Of a stretch of DNA of 64,000 nucleotides, positions 9,312 through 17,980 are shown one piece after another. The stretch spans positions 806,001 to 870,000 of the forward strand of contig NZ_JAHVHW010000007.1 of NCBI RefSeq assembly GCF_019802055.1, in the 5' to 3' direction. The notes beneath the pieces were generated by a model. It searched no databases. It had not been told where the DNA came from and saw only the letters and a list, made by a program, of their open reading frames with translations. The position numbers were made by a program, and so were the translations under genes. This DNA is from Ferrimonas balearica. Its GTDB lineage: Bacteria; Pseudomonadota; Gammaproteobacteria; Enterobacterales; Shewanellaceae. Positions within the stretch are counted from its first letter, which is position 1. Each line of letters opens with the position of its first letter.

Positions 9312-9444
9312 GCCTGATAACCGGACACTTAACTTTCAATTAAGTAGCGACCTGTTCACCCGGTTGGCACACTTCACGCCAATTAGAACCGGGGCCGGAA
9401 GGAGTGGGCCTCGATACCCCTATCCCCTTTGCTGGAGTATCGTG

Positions 9445-10287
9445 ATGAACGCCCTGAAATTCGCACTTCCCGCCCTCGCTGTGATGTCCCTGATGGGATG
9501 CAGCAGTGATGATTCCAAACTTCCCGAACCAGAGCCGGAGCACCCGATCATGCCCGCCCCGGACCATCCGATTGAGCCGGACAGGGAAAACCCCATTGAG
9601 GCGGTGCCGGAGCGTCCCATTGAGGATGTTGAAGGAGACCCGCTCAGCCCGGATCTGGCGCTGCTGGGTCCGGCCCTGATGATCCCTTCCGACGACGGCA
9701 CCGAGTTTGTGCTGCGCTTTGTGGATGGTAAGCATGTGAAGGAAGAGGCGTTTCTTACCGAACTGCTGCCCACCAACCTCAATGAGGCTGCGCAGCAAGC
9801 CGAGATCCGTAACCTGACAAGCAAGGGCGGTTCCATCAACTGGACACGCATGTTCCGTGGCCAGTGGGGTGGGGTGGAGGAGTACACCATTGCCACCACC
9901 TTCTCTGGCACATGGCAGCGTGCCGCACCGGAGTACGAGTTGGTGTTGCCGGGGCGAGTCTGGGCTGACAGTCAGCAGTTGGAGTTTGAGCATCTGGGGG
10001 AGCAGGACTATCTGGTGCAAGCCACCATTCGTGGTCTGAACGGTCCTAACGACATTGAATCCCCGGATTGCCAAATGTCCGGCCAACTGCACCGTCTTAC
10101 CAATGAGGCTGGCTATATCGGCGAGATTGTGGGGGCCACTTGCGACAATCTGGTTGAGCGTCACCAGGTTAAGGGCTACATCGCTGCTCGTACCGTGGAT
10201 GGCGAAGTGTCTATCCAACTGCATGCGGAACTGCACCAGGGCACCAAGCCGGTGCTGTACTACGGCGGTGATTTCCTGACCTACTGA
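9445..10287 (+). CDS. Lipoprotein of unknown function with N-terminal P-I repeats
   Basis: A 280-residue predicted lipoprotein. The signal peptide ends in the lipobox L-M-G-C at about residue 18. It is followed by a low-complexity tether in which a roughly 11-residue unit containing E/D-x-P-I recurs four times (P-E-H-P-I, P-D-H-P-I, R-E-N-P-I, P-E-R-P-I). The remaining ~220 residues are likely beta-rich and contain two cysteines (C-Q-M-S-G-Q and A-T-C-D-N) that could pair. I recognise no family. The open frame runs upstream to 9277, but ATG 9445 gives the signal peptide and has CTGGAG 7 bases before it. Confidence 0.75.
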   Translation: MNALKFALPALAVMSLMGCSSDDSKLPEPEPEHPIMPAPDHPIEPDRENPIEAVPERPIEDVEGDPLSPDLALLGPALMIPSDDGTEFVLRFVDGKHVKEEAFLTELLPTNLNEAAQQAEIRNLTSKGGSINWTRMFRGQWGGVEEYTIATTFSGTWQRAAPEYELVLPGRVWADSQQLEFEHLGEQDYLVQATIRGLNGPNDIESPDCQMSGQLHRLTNEAGYIGEIVGATCDNLVERHQVKGYIAARTVDGEVSIQLHAELHQGTKPVLYYGGDFLTY

Positions 10288-10303
10288 ACAAAGGATTGCT
10301 TAG

Positions 10304-10332
10304 AAAGCCCGGCATTTTTGCCGGGTTTTTTT
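10304..10332 (+). terminator. Intrinsic terminator after the lipoprotein gene
   Basis: AAGCCCGGC-ATTTTT-GCCGGGTTT hairpin followed by a T-run. Confidence 0.9.
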
Positions 10333-10688
10333 GTATATTGAATAAATCGAAGGAAATGAAATTAATTACCCTCCAATATGCAATGCCTCATTCCAGCATC
10401 AGAACCGAAATTTATTTGTTTTTGCATAAGTAAAAAATAAAAATATTCGAATTTCCAATATCGTTAGGCGCTCGTCACATTCGTGGCTGGTCAGTTCAGT
10501 GAACTGGGTCACACCCATATTTTCATTATCTCAAGTTATAAATTTCGAGAAGCGAAAGTTAGGTGGTTCCTCAAAAATTTAAGGGAATGTTTATTTTATC
10601 CAGACAATAATGTGATCTGTGTTTCGGTGTAGGCAGGACACATTGCGCATTATTCTGCTCAACGCAATACGGGAAGCAGGACCCTCCC
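10333..10688 (+). promoter_or_regulatory. AT-rich regulatory region before the LysR gene
   Basis: About 350 bp without a gene, markedly more AT-rich than the surroundings (for example the A/T-only runs near 10330-10460). It must hold the promoter of the LysR gene at 10689. I see no clear -35/-10 pair or perfect palindrome to single out. Confidence 0.4.
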
Positions 10689-11657
10689 ATGAAACTCGAC
10701 CAACTCAGTTACAGTCAGCTAAAAGTGCTGATGGCGGTATACAAGCATGGCCAGGGCCATCAGGCCGCCAACGAACTTGGGATGACCGCTTCCTCCGTCA
10801 GCCGCACCCTCAAAGGCCTGCGTGACATCTTTAAGGACGCTCTGTTTGTCCGCCGCAGTTGTGGGCTGATCCCCACCGACAAAACCGAACAACTTATCCC
10901 GCTGGTAAAGAAGCTGGTAGACCAGTATCAGCAGATCGAGCAGCACCATTCAGTGTTCAGTCCGGAGGAGTCCGGCGGCCAGTTCACCATCCTGGCGTAC
11001 GATGAGTTTGTCTACGCGGTCCAGAAGGTGGTGAATGAGCACATCCTTCTGGAAGCCCCCAACCTGAAGTTTGAGATTCGGACACTCAGCCACGACTGCA
11101 CCACCGAAGTGGCCAACGGCGACATCGATTTTATGGTGGTTTACGAGGGGTTTGAGGGGAAAGGTCTGAACTGGGACATGTTTGCGGAAACCGGTGACCT
11201 CTACATCCTGGCCAACAGTCAGCATCCCATCCTGGAAGTGGATGTGGATTTGAGCACCCTCAGCCGCTACCCGCTGCTGGAACTGGACAACTACAACGAT
11301 CTTACCTGCCCGCTGCTGGTCAACCTGTGCCGGGAACTGGGCTTTGAGATGGAGGTGGCCGGCTATACAGATAGCGTAGCGACCGCCATGCGGCTGTTGG
11401 CGCAATCCAACGCTGTAACCCTCAGCTGCAACCAGTTTACCCGCCAGTTTGTGGACATGATTGATGGCGTGGATTACGTCCGCCTGCCTGACCACCTCGC
11501 CGCCAAAATCCGTGAATATCGCCGTACTGACCGGGATATTGGAAATTATATTCTTTACGGCGACATCAATAATTCAGCTTCATTTAATTGGGTCAAATCT
11601 AAACTGACCTACGGATTAGAAAAGGAGTGGAGACTCGCTTCGCAAAAAATAATTTAG
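10689..11657 (+). CDS. LysR-family regulator at the head of the molybdoenzyme operon
   Basis: A 322-residue protein with an N-terminal LysR helix-turn-helix (residues about 5-65, including Q-A-A-N-E-L-G-M-T-A-S-S-V-S-R-T-L) and a C-terminal effector-binding domain. It is encoded in the same direction and 88 bp upstream of the small-protein/dsbI/molybdoenzyme genes, so it probably controls them; this is inference from position. The last 30 codons are more AT-rich than the rest. The effector is unknown. Confidence 0.82.
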   Translation: MKLDQLSYSQLKVLMAVYKHGQGHQAANELGMTASSVSRTLKGLRDIFKDALFVRRSCGLIPTDKTEQLIPLVKKLVDQYQQIEQHHSVFSPEESGGQFTILAYDEFVYAVQKVVNEHILLEAPNLKFEIRTLSHDCTTEVANGDIDFMVVYEGFEGKGLNWDMFAETGDLYILANSQHPILEVDVDLSTLSRYPLLELDNYNDLTCPLLVNLCRELGFEMEVAGYTDSVATAMRLLAQSNAVTLSCNQFTRQFVDMIDGVDYVRLPDHLAAKIREYRRTDRDIGNYILYGDINNSASFNWVKSKLTYGLEKEWRLASQKII

Positions 11658-11745
11658 CCCTCTTTTTTATCAGCCCGAAAAATCTTGTTTTGGCTCTGAC
11701 TTCGGTCAGGGCCAGGGGAACCCTTTAACCAAATCGAGGTAAACG

Positions 11746-11913
11746 GTGGAATTCTTACTCTTCTGTATCGCTGCCTACGCGGCCTATCTGGTGCTGAAAA
11801 AGCCCGAAAAAGAGGCGCTGGCAGACCGTCTGCTCTTCGCCTGCATGGGCCTGAGCCTGTTTATTTGGATCATGATGTCCTGGGGCATTTTGATGCCCAT
11901 CGGCAACTATTAA
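11746..11913 (+). CDS. 55-aa membrane protein, Dba-like (copy 1)
   Basis: A short gene with a GTG start preceded by a CGAGGT site. The 55-residue product has two hydrophobic stretches (about 3-17 and 30-50) separated by K-K-P-E-K-E. It is clearly related to the protein at 56083-56250: same length, both opening with E-F-L-L-F-C, both with K-P-E-K-E, an L-F-I-W or M-F-I-W core and a final G-N. Both lie directly upstream of a DsbI-like gene. This arrangement matches the Campylobacter jejuni dba-dsbI operon, where the short membrane protein Dba is co-expressed with DsbI. Homology to Dba is inferred from size and context rather than alignment. Confidence 0.72.
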   Translation: MEFLLFCIAAYAAYLVLKKPEKEALADRLLFACMGLSLFIWIMMSWGILMPIGNY

Positions 11914-11925
11914 CAAGGAGCGATC

Positions 11926-13389
11926 ATGCAAGCGCGTGAAGCAATTTTTAATAAGCTGGCTTCTTTTGCCTCAGTGGTCATCATGGCCCTGCCGGTGGGA
12001 ATTGCCTGCTTTATTTTCGGTTTCCTGATGAAGGACAACCCCTGCGCTTTCTGCTGGCAGGAGCGCACCGCCATGATCCTGGTGGCACTGACCGCACTGT
12101 ACATCGTGCGCTATGGACTGAAGCCCAAGTATGTCGGCGCCCTGGTGTGGCTTGGCATCTACGGGGCCTGGATGGCCAGCGTGCACACCTCCATCAATCT
12201 GGGCAGCGACATCGGCCAGGGCTTCTCCGTGAAGATCATGGGCGCGCACACCTACACCTGGGCGCTGCTGGTGTTCGTGGTGGTGCTGGTGGTGGTGGCT
12301 GCACTGATGATGTTCCTGGGCAACCGTTTCCCCGGTAAGCCGCAGCAGACTCCGGGCAATCCCGCTCTGGTCAAAGTGGTGGCCTCCGTCTTCCTGTTCG
12401 TTATCTCCGGCAACATTGTGCAGGCCTTTACCCAGACCGGACCGCCGCCGTTCGTTGGTCAGGACAGCCCGGGTCGCGTCTCCTTCAACCCCAAATTTAT
12501 GAGCTGGGAACTGGACCACTGGCCGACCTACGGACCGGATGCCCGCGGCGCCTACGCCATCAGCGATCCGAACTTCGATCAGGTGGCCGACACCACCCCG
12601 ATGTTTGACGGCGCCGAACTGGCGGTAGCCAGCAAACAGACACTGCCCGCTGCCATCACCGGCCGCATTACCGGCATCGATTATGAGCCGGTCCATCAAC
12701 AGTACGCCATCGTCACCAGCGACATGTGGGTCTACATCCTGGACAAGAGCCTGAGCCGCGTTCTGGCCCAAGCCAACATCGATGGCATGTACATGCTCCA
12801 CATCAGCCCGCTGGTGGGCGTGGCCTTCACCTCCTCCGATGAACTGGTGGTGCTGGGCGACAACAAGGCCTTTGCCAAGCTGGTGCTGCAAGCCGACCAG
12901 ACCTGGGAAGTGAACTACCGCCGCTTTAACGAAAGCACCGATGGCATCGGTGAGAGCGAGCGCGGCCAGTTTGCCACCGTACGCGCCAAGCTGAGCTACG
13001 CCTCCGCCTTTGGCTACGACAAAGACGCAGAACAACTGGTCAGCATCACTGCCGTCAACGAACGCGGTGACAACCTGGTGGCCTCCCGTTACGCCCTGGA
13101 AGACATGACCCTCAGCGCTGAAGCGCCGCTGAACCTGGGCGGTCTGCAGGGACGCTGGATGGACAACCTGCCGATGGTGACCGGCCTGGCGATTGAAGGC
13201 GCCCACAGCTTCGTCCTGAGCGGCTCCGGCTCCGAGGTACTGGTGATGAACACCCAGACCGGCGTAGTGGAGCAGGGCTTCCGTATCGCCACCCCCACCA
13301 ACCCTCAGGGGCTGGTTAAGGTGGGCAATGAACTGATGACCGTTGGCCATGACAACGGTGTGAGCACCCTCTACCGCTACGCGCTGTAG
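11926..13389 (+). CDS. dsbI: DsbI-like disulfide oxidoreductase with C-terminal propeller-like domain (copy 1)
   Basis: A 487-residue inner-membrane protein. Residues about 1-170 resemble DsbB/DsbI: four to five membrane helices and the redox motif C40-A-F-C43 followed by W-Q-E-R, matching the first periplasmic loop of DsbB. Residues about 180-487 form a periplasmic beta-rich domain with repeated strands suggestive of a propeller. Apart from C28 in the first helix there are no other cysteines, so the second DsbB pair (Cys104-Cys130 in E. coli) is missing. The ATG has AAGGAG 6 bases upstream and lies 12 bp after the small membrane gene. The next genes encode a molybdoenzyme whose maturation it may assist; this is inferred. 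Confidence 0.8.
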   Translation: MQAREAIFNKLASFASVVIMALPVGIACFIFGFLMKDNPCAFCWQERTAMILVALTALYIVRYGLKPKYVGALVWLGIYGAWMASVHTSINLGSDIGQGFSVKIMGAHTYTWALLVFVVVLVVVAALMMFLGNRFPGKPQQTPGNPALVKVVASVFLFVISGNIVQAFTQTGPPPFVGQDSPGRVSFNPKFMSWELDHWPTYGPDARGAYAISDPNFDQVADTTPMFDGAELAVASKQTLPAAITGRITGIDYEPVHQQYAIVTSDMWVYILDKSLSRVLAQANIDGMYMLHISPLVGVAFTSSDELVVLGDNKAFAKLVLQADQTWEVNYRRFNESTDGIGESERGQFATVRAKLSYASAFGYDKDAEQLVSITAVNERGDNLVASRYALEDMTLSAEAPLNLGGLQGRWMDNLPMVTGLAIEGAHSFVLSGSGSEVLVMNTQTGVVEQGFRIATPTNPQGLVKVGNELMTVGHDNGVSTLYRYAL

Positions 13390-13502
13390 GTGGACCCCGT
13401 TCACCGGGCCATCGGAGCGGGGCACTCGGAGCTCATCCCCCGAGCCCGCCCCGATGGTCCGGTAACCAAGAGCAATGTGATAACAACAAAACCGGTAGTG
13501 AG

Positions 13503-15707
13503 ATGATGAAACTGAACAGACGCAACTTCCTGCAGGGAATTGGCGCTACCACGGTGTTTGCCGGCCTTTCTGGCCTGGTACCGGGTGTAGCCAAAGCGCA
13601 ATCGGTCGGTGCCCACCCGGGTCTGCTGGCCAAACGGAACGGCACCATCAAGTATCACAGCTGTCTGCGCAACTGCGCCGCACGCTGTTTGCTGAAATTC
13701 CGGGTCCAGGATGGCCGCATGACCTACGTCACCGGCGCTGAGGAGCAGGTCAAAACCGGCACCGCTCCCTGCCTGAAGGGCCAGAGTTACGTGCAATACA
13801 CCTATGCCCCGGACCGCATCCTCCATCCCATGGAGCGTGCTGGCAAAAAAGGCGAGGGCAAGTGGCGCCGCATCAGTTGGGAGGAGGCTTACGCCAAGAT
13901 CGCCAGTCGCCTGAACCTGGTGATTGAGGAGCACGGCTCCGAAGCGATTCTGCCCTACAGCTACTCCGGCAACTACGGCGCCATCGGCATGAGCGCCTCC
14001 GGAGAGCGCTTCTGGAACCGCATCGGTTCCTCCATCCTGGAACGTAAGGTGTGCACCTACGCCGCCTACGATGGCCTTGAGTCCCTCTACGGCACCTTCC
14101 TTGGTCCGGACCCGGAAGACATCATGCTCTCCGATGTCTATGTCACCTGGGGCCACGACGAAGTGGTTTCCAACGCCATCGCCATCAAACTCATCAACAA
14201 AGCCCGCGACCGCGGCACCAAGCTGCTCGCTGTTAACCCCCAACGTACTCCGCTCTGCTCCCAGGCCGATGTCTACCTTCAGCCCAATCCCAGCACCGAC
14301 GTGCAACTGGCCGCCGGCATCATGAAGTACCTGGTGGAGCAGGATCTGGTGGACCACAAGTTCATCGCCGAGCAAACCCTCGGATACGACGAACTGCTGC
14401 AGCGTCTGGACGAACTGAGCTACGACGACATTGAGCGGATCACCGGTGTGCCCCGCGCCAAGATGTTCGAGTTTGCCCGCGTACTGGGTGAGAACGAGAA
14501 AACCATGCTGCGCATGGGCTACGGCTTCCAGCGCAACTATAACGGCGCCCGCATGTCCCGTGCGGTAGCGATGCTACTGGCAGTAACCGGCAACTTCGGC
14601 AAGCGCGGCAACGGCCTGATCTACGACAACGTGCAAGCCGGTGGCGGTCTGAACCAGTACGTGGCCAGCGGCAAGTACATGCGGAAGAACAAGGACGCCC
14701 AGCGCATCAACATGACTGAGCTGGCCAAGGCGATCCATCCCACTCACCCCACCAGCCACGACAAGCCGTCCAAGCCGATCCACGCCATGATCATCTACAA
14801 CGGCAACCCGGTGGTGGTCGCCCCGGACACCAACGCGGTGATCGAGGGCCTGAAGCGGGAAGACCTGTTTGTGGTGGGTCACGATATGGTGATGACCGAC
14901 ACCCTGGACTACTGCGACATCATCGTTCCCGCAGCCACCCAGTTTGAAACCGACGACATCGTTGGCGATTACCACGGCTACTACACCCAGGTGTGCGAGA
15001 AGGTGATTGAGCCCCTGGGCGAGTCCAAGTGCAACTGGACCTTCTTCCGCGAGCTGGGTCAGGCGATGGGCTTCGAAGACGCCGCCTTCCAGGCCAGCAA
15101 TGACGACATCATCCGCGAACTGCTGGACACTGACTCTCCCGACTACAAAGGCGTGACCTACGAGCGCCTGATGAAAGAGAAGTACGTCAAGCTGGATATC
15201 CCCCAGCCGATTCTGGCAGACGGCAAGTACGACACCCCCAGCGGCAAGATCGAATTCAGCAGCCAGATGATGGCGGACGCCGGTTATCACCCGGTGCTGG
15301 ATTGGGGCCTGCCGGAGGAAGAGATGGAGAAGAAAGAGCGCGAACTGCCGTTCCGCCTGCTCTCCAGCGGCGTACCGCAGCGGGTGAACAGCTCCTTCTA
15401 CAACGTCCAGTACATCCGCAACATCCCGGCCTACTACGTCAAGATCAACCCGAAAGACGCGGCCAAGTACGGGGTGCAGGACAACGATCAGATCACCCTC
15501 TCCAACCACCGCGGTGAAGCCACCTTTGTGGCGATGGTCACCACCGGCGTGGGCGAGGGCACCCTGATGGCGCCCAAGTGCAACTGGATCCGTCTCAATC
15601 CGAACGGTAAGAACGGCTGCACCAACTCGCTGACCACCGACAAACTGACCGACATGGGCGGCTGTTCCGCCTACCACTCCACCCGCGTCGCCCTGGCGAA
15701 AGTTTGA
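13503..15707 (+). CDS. DMSO-reductase-family molybdopterin catalytic subunit, Tat-exported
   Basis: A 734-residue catalytic subunit. The N-terminus carries a twin-arginine signal (N-R-R-N-F-L-Q-G) cleaved after A-K-A near residue 32. A [4Fe-4S] site of DmsA spacing follows: C54-x3-C58-x3-C62-x27-C90, and P-D-R-I-L-H-P-M resembles DmsA. At the region where family members place the molybdenum ligand there is C184 (R-K-V-C-T-Y), rather than an obvious Ser. The C-terminal molybdopterin-binding domain (about 600-734) is complete. With the ferredoxin, chaperone and cytochrome b encoded downstream it should exchange electrons with quinones. The substrate cannot be named; DMSO, an S- or N-oxide, or a sulfur compound are all possible. 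Confidence 0.87.
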   Translation: MMKLNRRNFLQGIGATTVFAGLSGLVPGVAKAQSVGAHPGLLAKRNGTIKYHSCLRNCAARCLLKFRVQDGRMTYVTGAEEQVKTGTAPCLKGQSYVQYTYAPDRILHPMERAGKKGEGKWRRISWEEAYAKIASRLNLVIEEHGSEAILPYSYSGNYGAIGMSASGERFWNRIGSSILERKVCTYAAYDGLESLYGTFLGPDPEDIMLSDVYVTWGHDEVVSNAIAIKLINKARDRGTKLLAVNPQRTPLCSQADVYLQPNPSTDVQLAAGIMKYLVEQDLVDHKFIAEQTLGYDELLQRLDELSYDDIERITGVPRAKMFEFARVLGENEKTMLRMGYGFQRNYNGARMSRAVAMLLAVTGNFGKRGNGLIYDNVQAGGGLNQYVASGKYMRKNKDAQRINMTELAKAIHPTHPTSHDKPSKPIHAMIIYNGNPVVVAPDTNAVIEGLKREDLFVVGHDMVMTDTLDYCDIIVPAATQFETDDIVGDYHGYYTQVCEKVIEPLGESKCNWTFFRELGQAMGFEDAAFQASNDDIIRELLDTDSPDYKGVTYERLMKEKYVKLDIPQPILADGKYDTPSGKIEFSSQMMADAGYHPVLDWGLPEEEMEKKERELPFRLLSSGVPQRVNSSFYNVQYIRNIPAYYVKINPKDAAKYGVQDNDQITLSNHRGEATFVAMVTTGVGEGTLMAPKCNWIRLNPNGKNGCTNSLTTDKLTDMGGCSAYHSTRVALAKV

Positions 15708-15718
15708 GGAGAGAACAG

Positions 15719-16267
15719 ATGGATAACCAACTTCAACGGGGCTTCGTTTTCCGCCAGGAAAACTGCGTGGGCTGTCAGGCCTGTACCATCGCCTGCCAGA
15801 TCCACAACGAGCTGCCGGAGAACGTCCGTTTTCGCAAGGTGGACCGTTTCGAGGTGAAGCGTGGCGATGACGAAGTCGACGTCTGGCTCACCCACTCCTG
15901 CATGCACTGCGGCAACCCGGCCTGCTTGATGGTCTGCCCGTCAGGCGCCTTTACCACCCGCTCCGATGGTCTGGTGGTGCTGGACCGGGAGCGTTGCACC
16001 AGCTGTGGCTTGTGTGTCAGTGCCTGCCCCTACGACGCCATCGCGGTGGACCCGCGAGATGGCCGTGCCGCCAAGTGCAACATGTGCGTGGAGCTGATCG
16101 ACCAGGGTCAGCAACCGGCCTGTGTCACCGGCTGTACCGTGGGCTGCCTGACCACCGACAACATCAACCAGGTGCTCAAGGGCAACGTACACGCCAGCAA
16201 AGCGGGCGTGGGCTACCACGACAACCTGACCAAACCGAACATGGTGATCATTAAGGAGCGCGTCTGA
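15719..16267 (+). CDS. Four-cluster ferredoxin subunit, DmsB/PhsB-like
   Basis: A 182-residue electron-transfer subunit with four cysteine groups: C-V-G-C-Q-A-C-x3-C near residue 16, C-M-H-C-x4-C-x3-C-P near 60, C-T-S-C-G-L-C-x3-C-P near 93 and C-N-M-C-x11-C-x3-C near 120. This is the 4x[4Fe-4S] pattern of DmsB, PhsB and NrfC. It should wire the molybdoenzyme to the membrane cytochrome. The frame is open from 15704, but ATG 15719 is preferred because GAGGAGAG lies just upstream. It starts 11 bp after the catalytic gene and overlaps the chaperone gene by 1 nt. Confidence 0.92.
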   Translation: MDNQLQRGFVFRQENCVGCQACTIACQIHNELPENVRFRKVDRFEVKRGDDEVDVWLTHSCMHCGNPACLMVCPSGAFTTRSDGLVVLDRERCTSCGLCVSACPYDAIAVDPRDGRAAKCNMCVELIDQGQQPACVTGCTVGCLTTDNINQVLKGNVHASKAGVGYHDNLTKPNMVIIKERV

Positions 16268-16857
16268 TGTCTCTGCCATTCGGGGCGCAGGCCGCCCATT
16301 ACCAGGCGTTCAAAGGCATGGTGTTTCAGCCGGGGTGTGCGGACAACCTGGAAGCACTGATTCAGGTGCTGGAGCAGGGTGGTCAGTACCCCGAACTGCT
16401 GGCAGAGGCCCGGGCGTTACGGGATGAGCCGGAGCGGCTGGAATACGACTTCAACCGGATGTGCATCGGGCCCTATCGCCTGACGGTGCCGCCCTATGAG
16501 TCGGTCTATCGCAGCGGCAAGTCGGTACTCAACAGCCATCACACGGTGAATGTGCACGCCTACTACCAGCAACTCGGGCTGACCATCGAGCCGCGCTTTA
16601 ATGAGCCGGCCGACTACATCGGCAACGAGCTGGAGTTCCTCTTCTGTGCCAGCGCGCTCGCGTTTGAGCACAGGGAGGCGGGCAACCCCGATGTGGCTCT
16701 GGAACTGGACCAGCTGGCTGGCCAGTTTCTGGAAGCCCATCTGGGCACCTGGTGTGGCGAGTTCTCCGACAAGATGATGGCAAACGCCCGTGAGCCCTTC
16801 TGGCGCCACTACGGTGCCGCGCTTAATCACTACGTTCAGTCACAGATGACGCATTGA
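16267..16857 (+). CDS. TorD/DmsD-family molybdoenzyme chaperone
   Basis: A 196-residue, mainly helical cytoplasmic protein. It has the family motifs E-Y-D-F-N-R-M-C-I-G-P with P-P-Y-E-S-V-Y just after, then E-P-A-D-Y-I-G-N-E-L-E-F in the middle and F-L-E-A-H-L-G-T-W-C near the end. These proteins bind the Tat signal peptide of a partner molybdoenzyme and hold it until cofactor is inserted. The gene overlaps the stop of the ferredoxin gene by one base (TGATG), so translation is probably coupled. Its partner is most likely the catalytic subunit two genes upstream. Confidence 0.92.
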   Translation: MSLPFGAQAAHYQAFKGMVFQPGCADNLEALIQVLEQGGQYPELLAEARALRDEPERLEYDFNRMCIGPYRLTVPPYESVYRSGKSVLNSHHTVNVHAYYQQLGLTIEPRFNEPADYIGNELEFLFCASALAFEHREAGNPDVALELDQLAGQFLEAHLGTWCGEFSDKMMANAREPFWRHYGAALNHYVQSQMTH

Positions 16858-16907
16858 TGGCCGGGGGCGTTGCCCCCGCTCAATGACAGTTCGTAAAAGG
16901 ACGAATC

Positions 16908-17879
16908 ATGAAAAATCGTTTTGGGATACTCCCGGCACTGCTGCTGTCCGGGATCGCATTTGGGGCCGCTGCCCACGACGTGGACTCACCCAAGCCGCAA
17001 CTGTGGAGCCCGGTCACCCACGAGGTGGTACAGGCTGACATTCCGGAGATCCGCGGTGTGGCCGCAGACCACGTGCTGCCGGCTTCCGACTGGACCGTAA
17101 ACCAGGCGGATCTGGGTGCTCTGGATACCCTGGGTAACGCCCAGTTCAACGCCGACCTGCTGCTGTTTGGGGTGTTTGGTGTGGCTCTGCTGTTTGCCCT
17201 GTTCGTGATGATCAACGGCAAGGCCAAACTGACTCACGGCTTCTCCGGCAAGATGGTGCCGCGCTGGTCCAAGACCGATGTGGCGGTGCACTGGCTGGGT
17301 GGCATCGCCTGCATCGGCCTTATCCTCACCGGGTTGGTGATGGCCGCAGGCCGCTTCTATCTGGACCCGCTGATGATGGAGAGCCGCTGGCAGGGGCTGA
17401 TCAGCGCCATGGTGGCCTGGCACAACTTCCTGGCCTTCCCCTTTATCGTCGGCGCGCTGGTGATGATGGTGAAGTGGGCGCCCAAGCAGATGCCGGAATC
17501 CTGCGACCTGGCCTGGTTCAAGGCATGTGGCGGCTACCTGAACTTCGGCGGCTTTAAGGGCAAACACCCCGACGCGGGCTTCGCCAACGCCGGTGAAAAA
17601 CTGTGGTTCTGGTGCTTCACCCTGTTTGGCCTGGTGCTGATTGGTACCGGTCTGGTGCTGATGTTCCCGGCATTGGTGAGCAGCAAAGACGCCGCTAACC
17701 TGGCGCTGGTGCTTCACCTGATCGGGGCACTGATTGTGGGCGCTTTCTCCGTGGTGCATATCTTTATGGCCACCATCATGTCCGAAGGCGGCATGGAGTG
17801 CATGGTCTCCGGCCAGTGCGACGAGAACTGGGCCAAACAGCACCACAACCTGTGGTACGACAGCCTGCGCCGCTCCTGA
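16908..17879 (+). CDS. Cytochrome b subunit, formate-dehydrogenase gamma type
   Basis: A 323-residue membrane protein. It has a signal peptide (cleavage after A-A-A near residue 22), a periplasmic segment of about 55 residues, then five likely helices. Features shared with FdnI/FdoI-type di-heme cytochrome b are V-H-W-L-G-G near residue 127, W-H-N-F-L-A-F near 174, and G-E-K-L-W-F-W around residue 228. It replaces the DmsC-type anchor, so electrons pass via heme b between the quinone pool and the ferredoxin. It is the last gene before a strong terminator, 50 bp after the chaperone gene. Confidence 0.87.
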   Translation: MKNRFGILPALLLSGIAFGAAAHDVDSPKPQLWSPVTHEVVQADIPEIRGVAADHVLPASDWTVNQADLGALDTLGNAQFNADLLLFGVFGVALLFALFVMINGKAKLTHGFSGKMVPRWSKTDVAVHWLGGIACIGLILTGLVMAAGRFYLDPLMMESRWQGLISAMVAWHNFLAFPFIVGALVMMVKWAPKQMPESCDLAWFKACGGYLNFGGFKGKHPDAGFANAGEKLWFWCFTLFGLVLIGTGLVLMFPALVSSKDAANLALVLHLIGALIVGAFSVVHIFMATIMSEGGMECMVSGQCDENWAKQHHNLWYDSLRRS

Positions 17880-17895
17880 GTCTACCAGGATTGGC

Positions 17896-17922
17896 AAACC
17901 CCGCTTCGGCGGGGTTTTTTTG
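17896..17922 (+). terminator. Intrinsic terminator of the molybdoenzyme operon
   Basis: ACCCCGC-TTCG-GCGGGGT stem with a stable tetraloop, followed by a run of Ts. Confidence 0.92.
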
Positions 17923-17980
17923 TTTTAGTGTTTGGGGATGCCTGCGGCGTGCGCGGTTTGATGTCGTTGGCTGGGTTGGG

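Noticed and set aside
11971-13425. 484-codon open frame opposite dsbI copy 1
   Set aside because: Antisense shadow; the plus-strand frame has the DsbI motifs, ribosome site and operon position.
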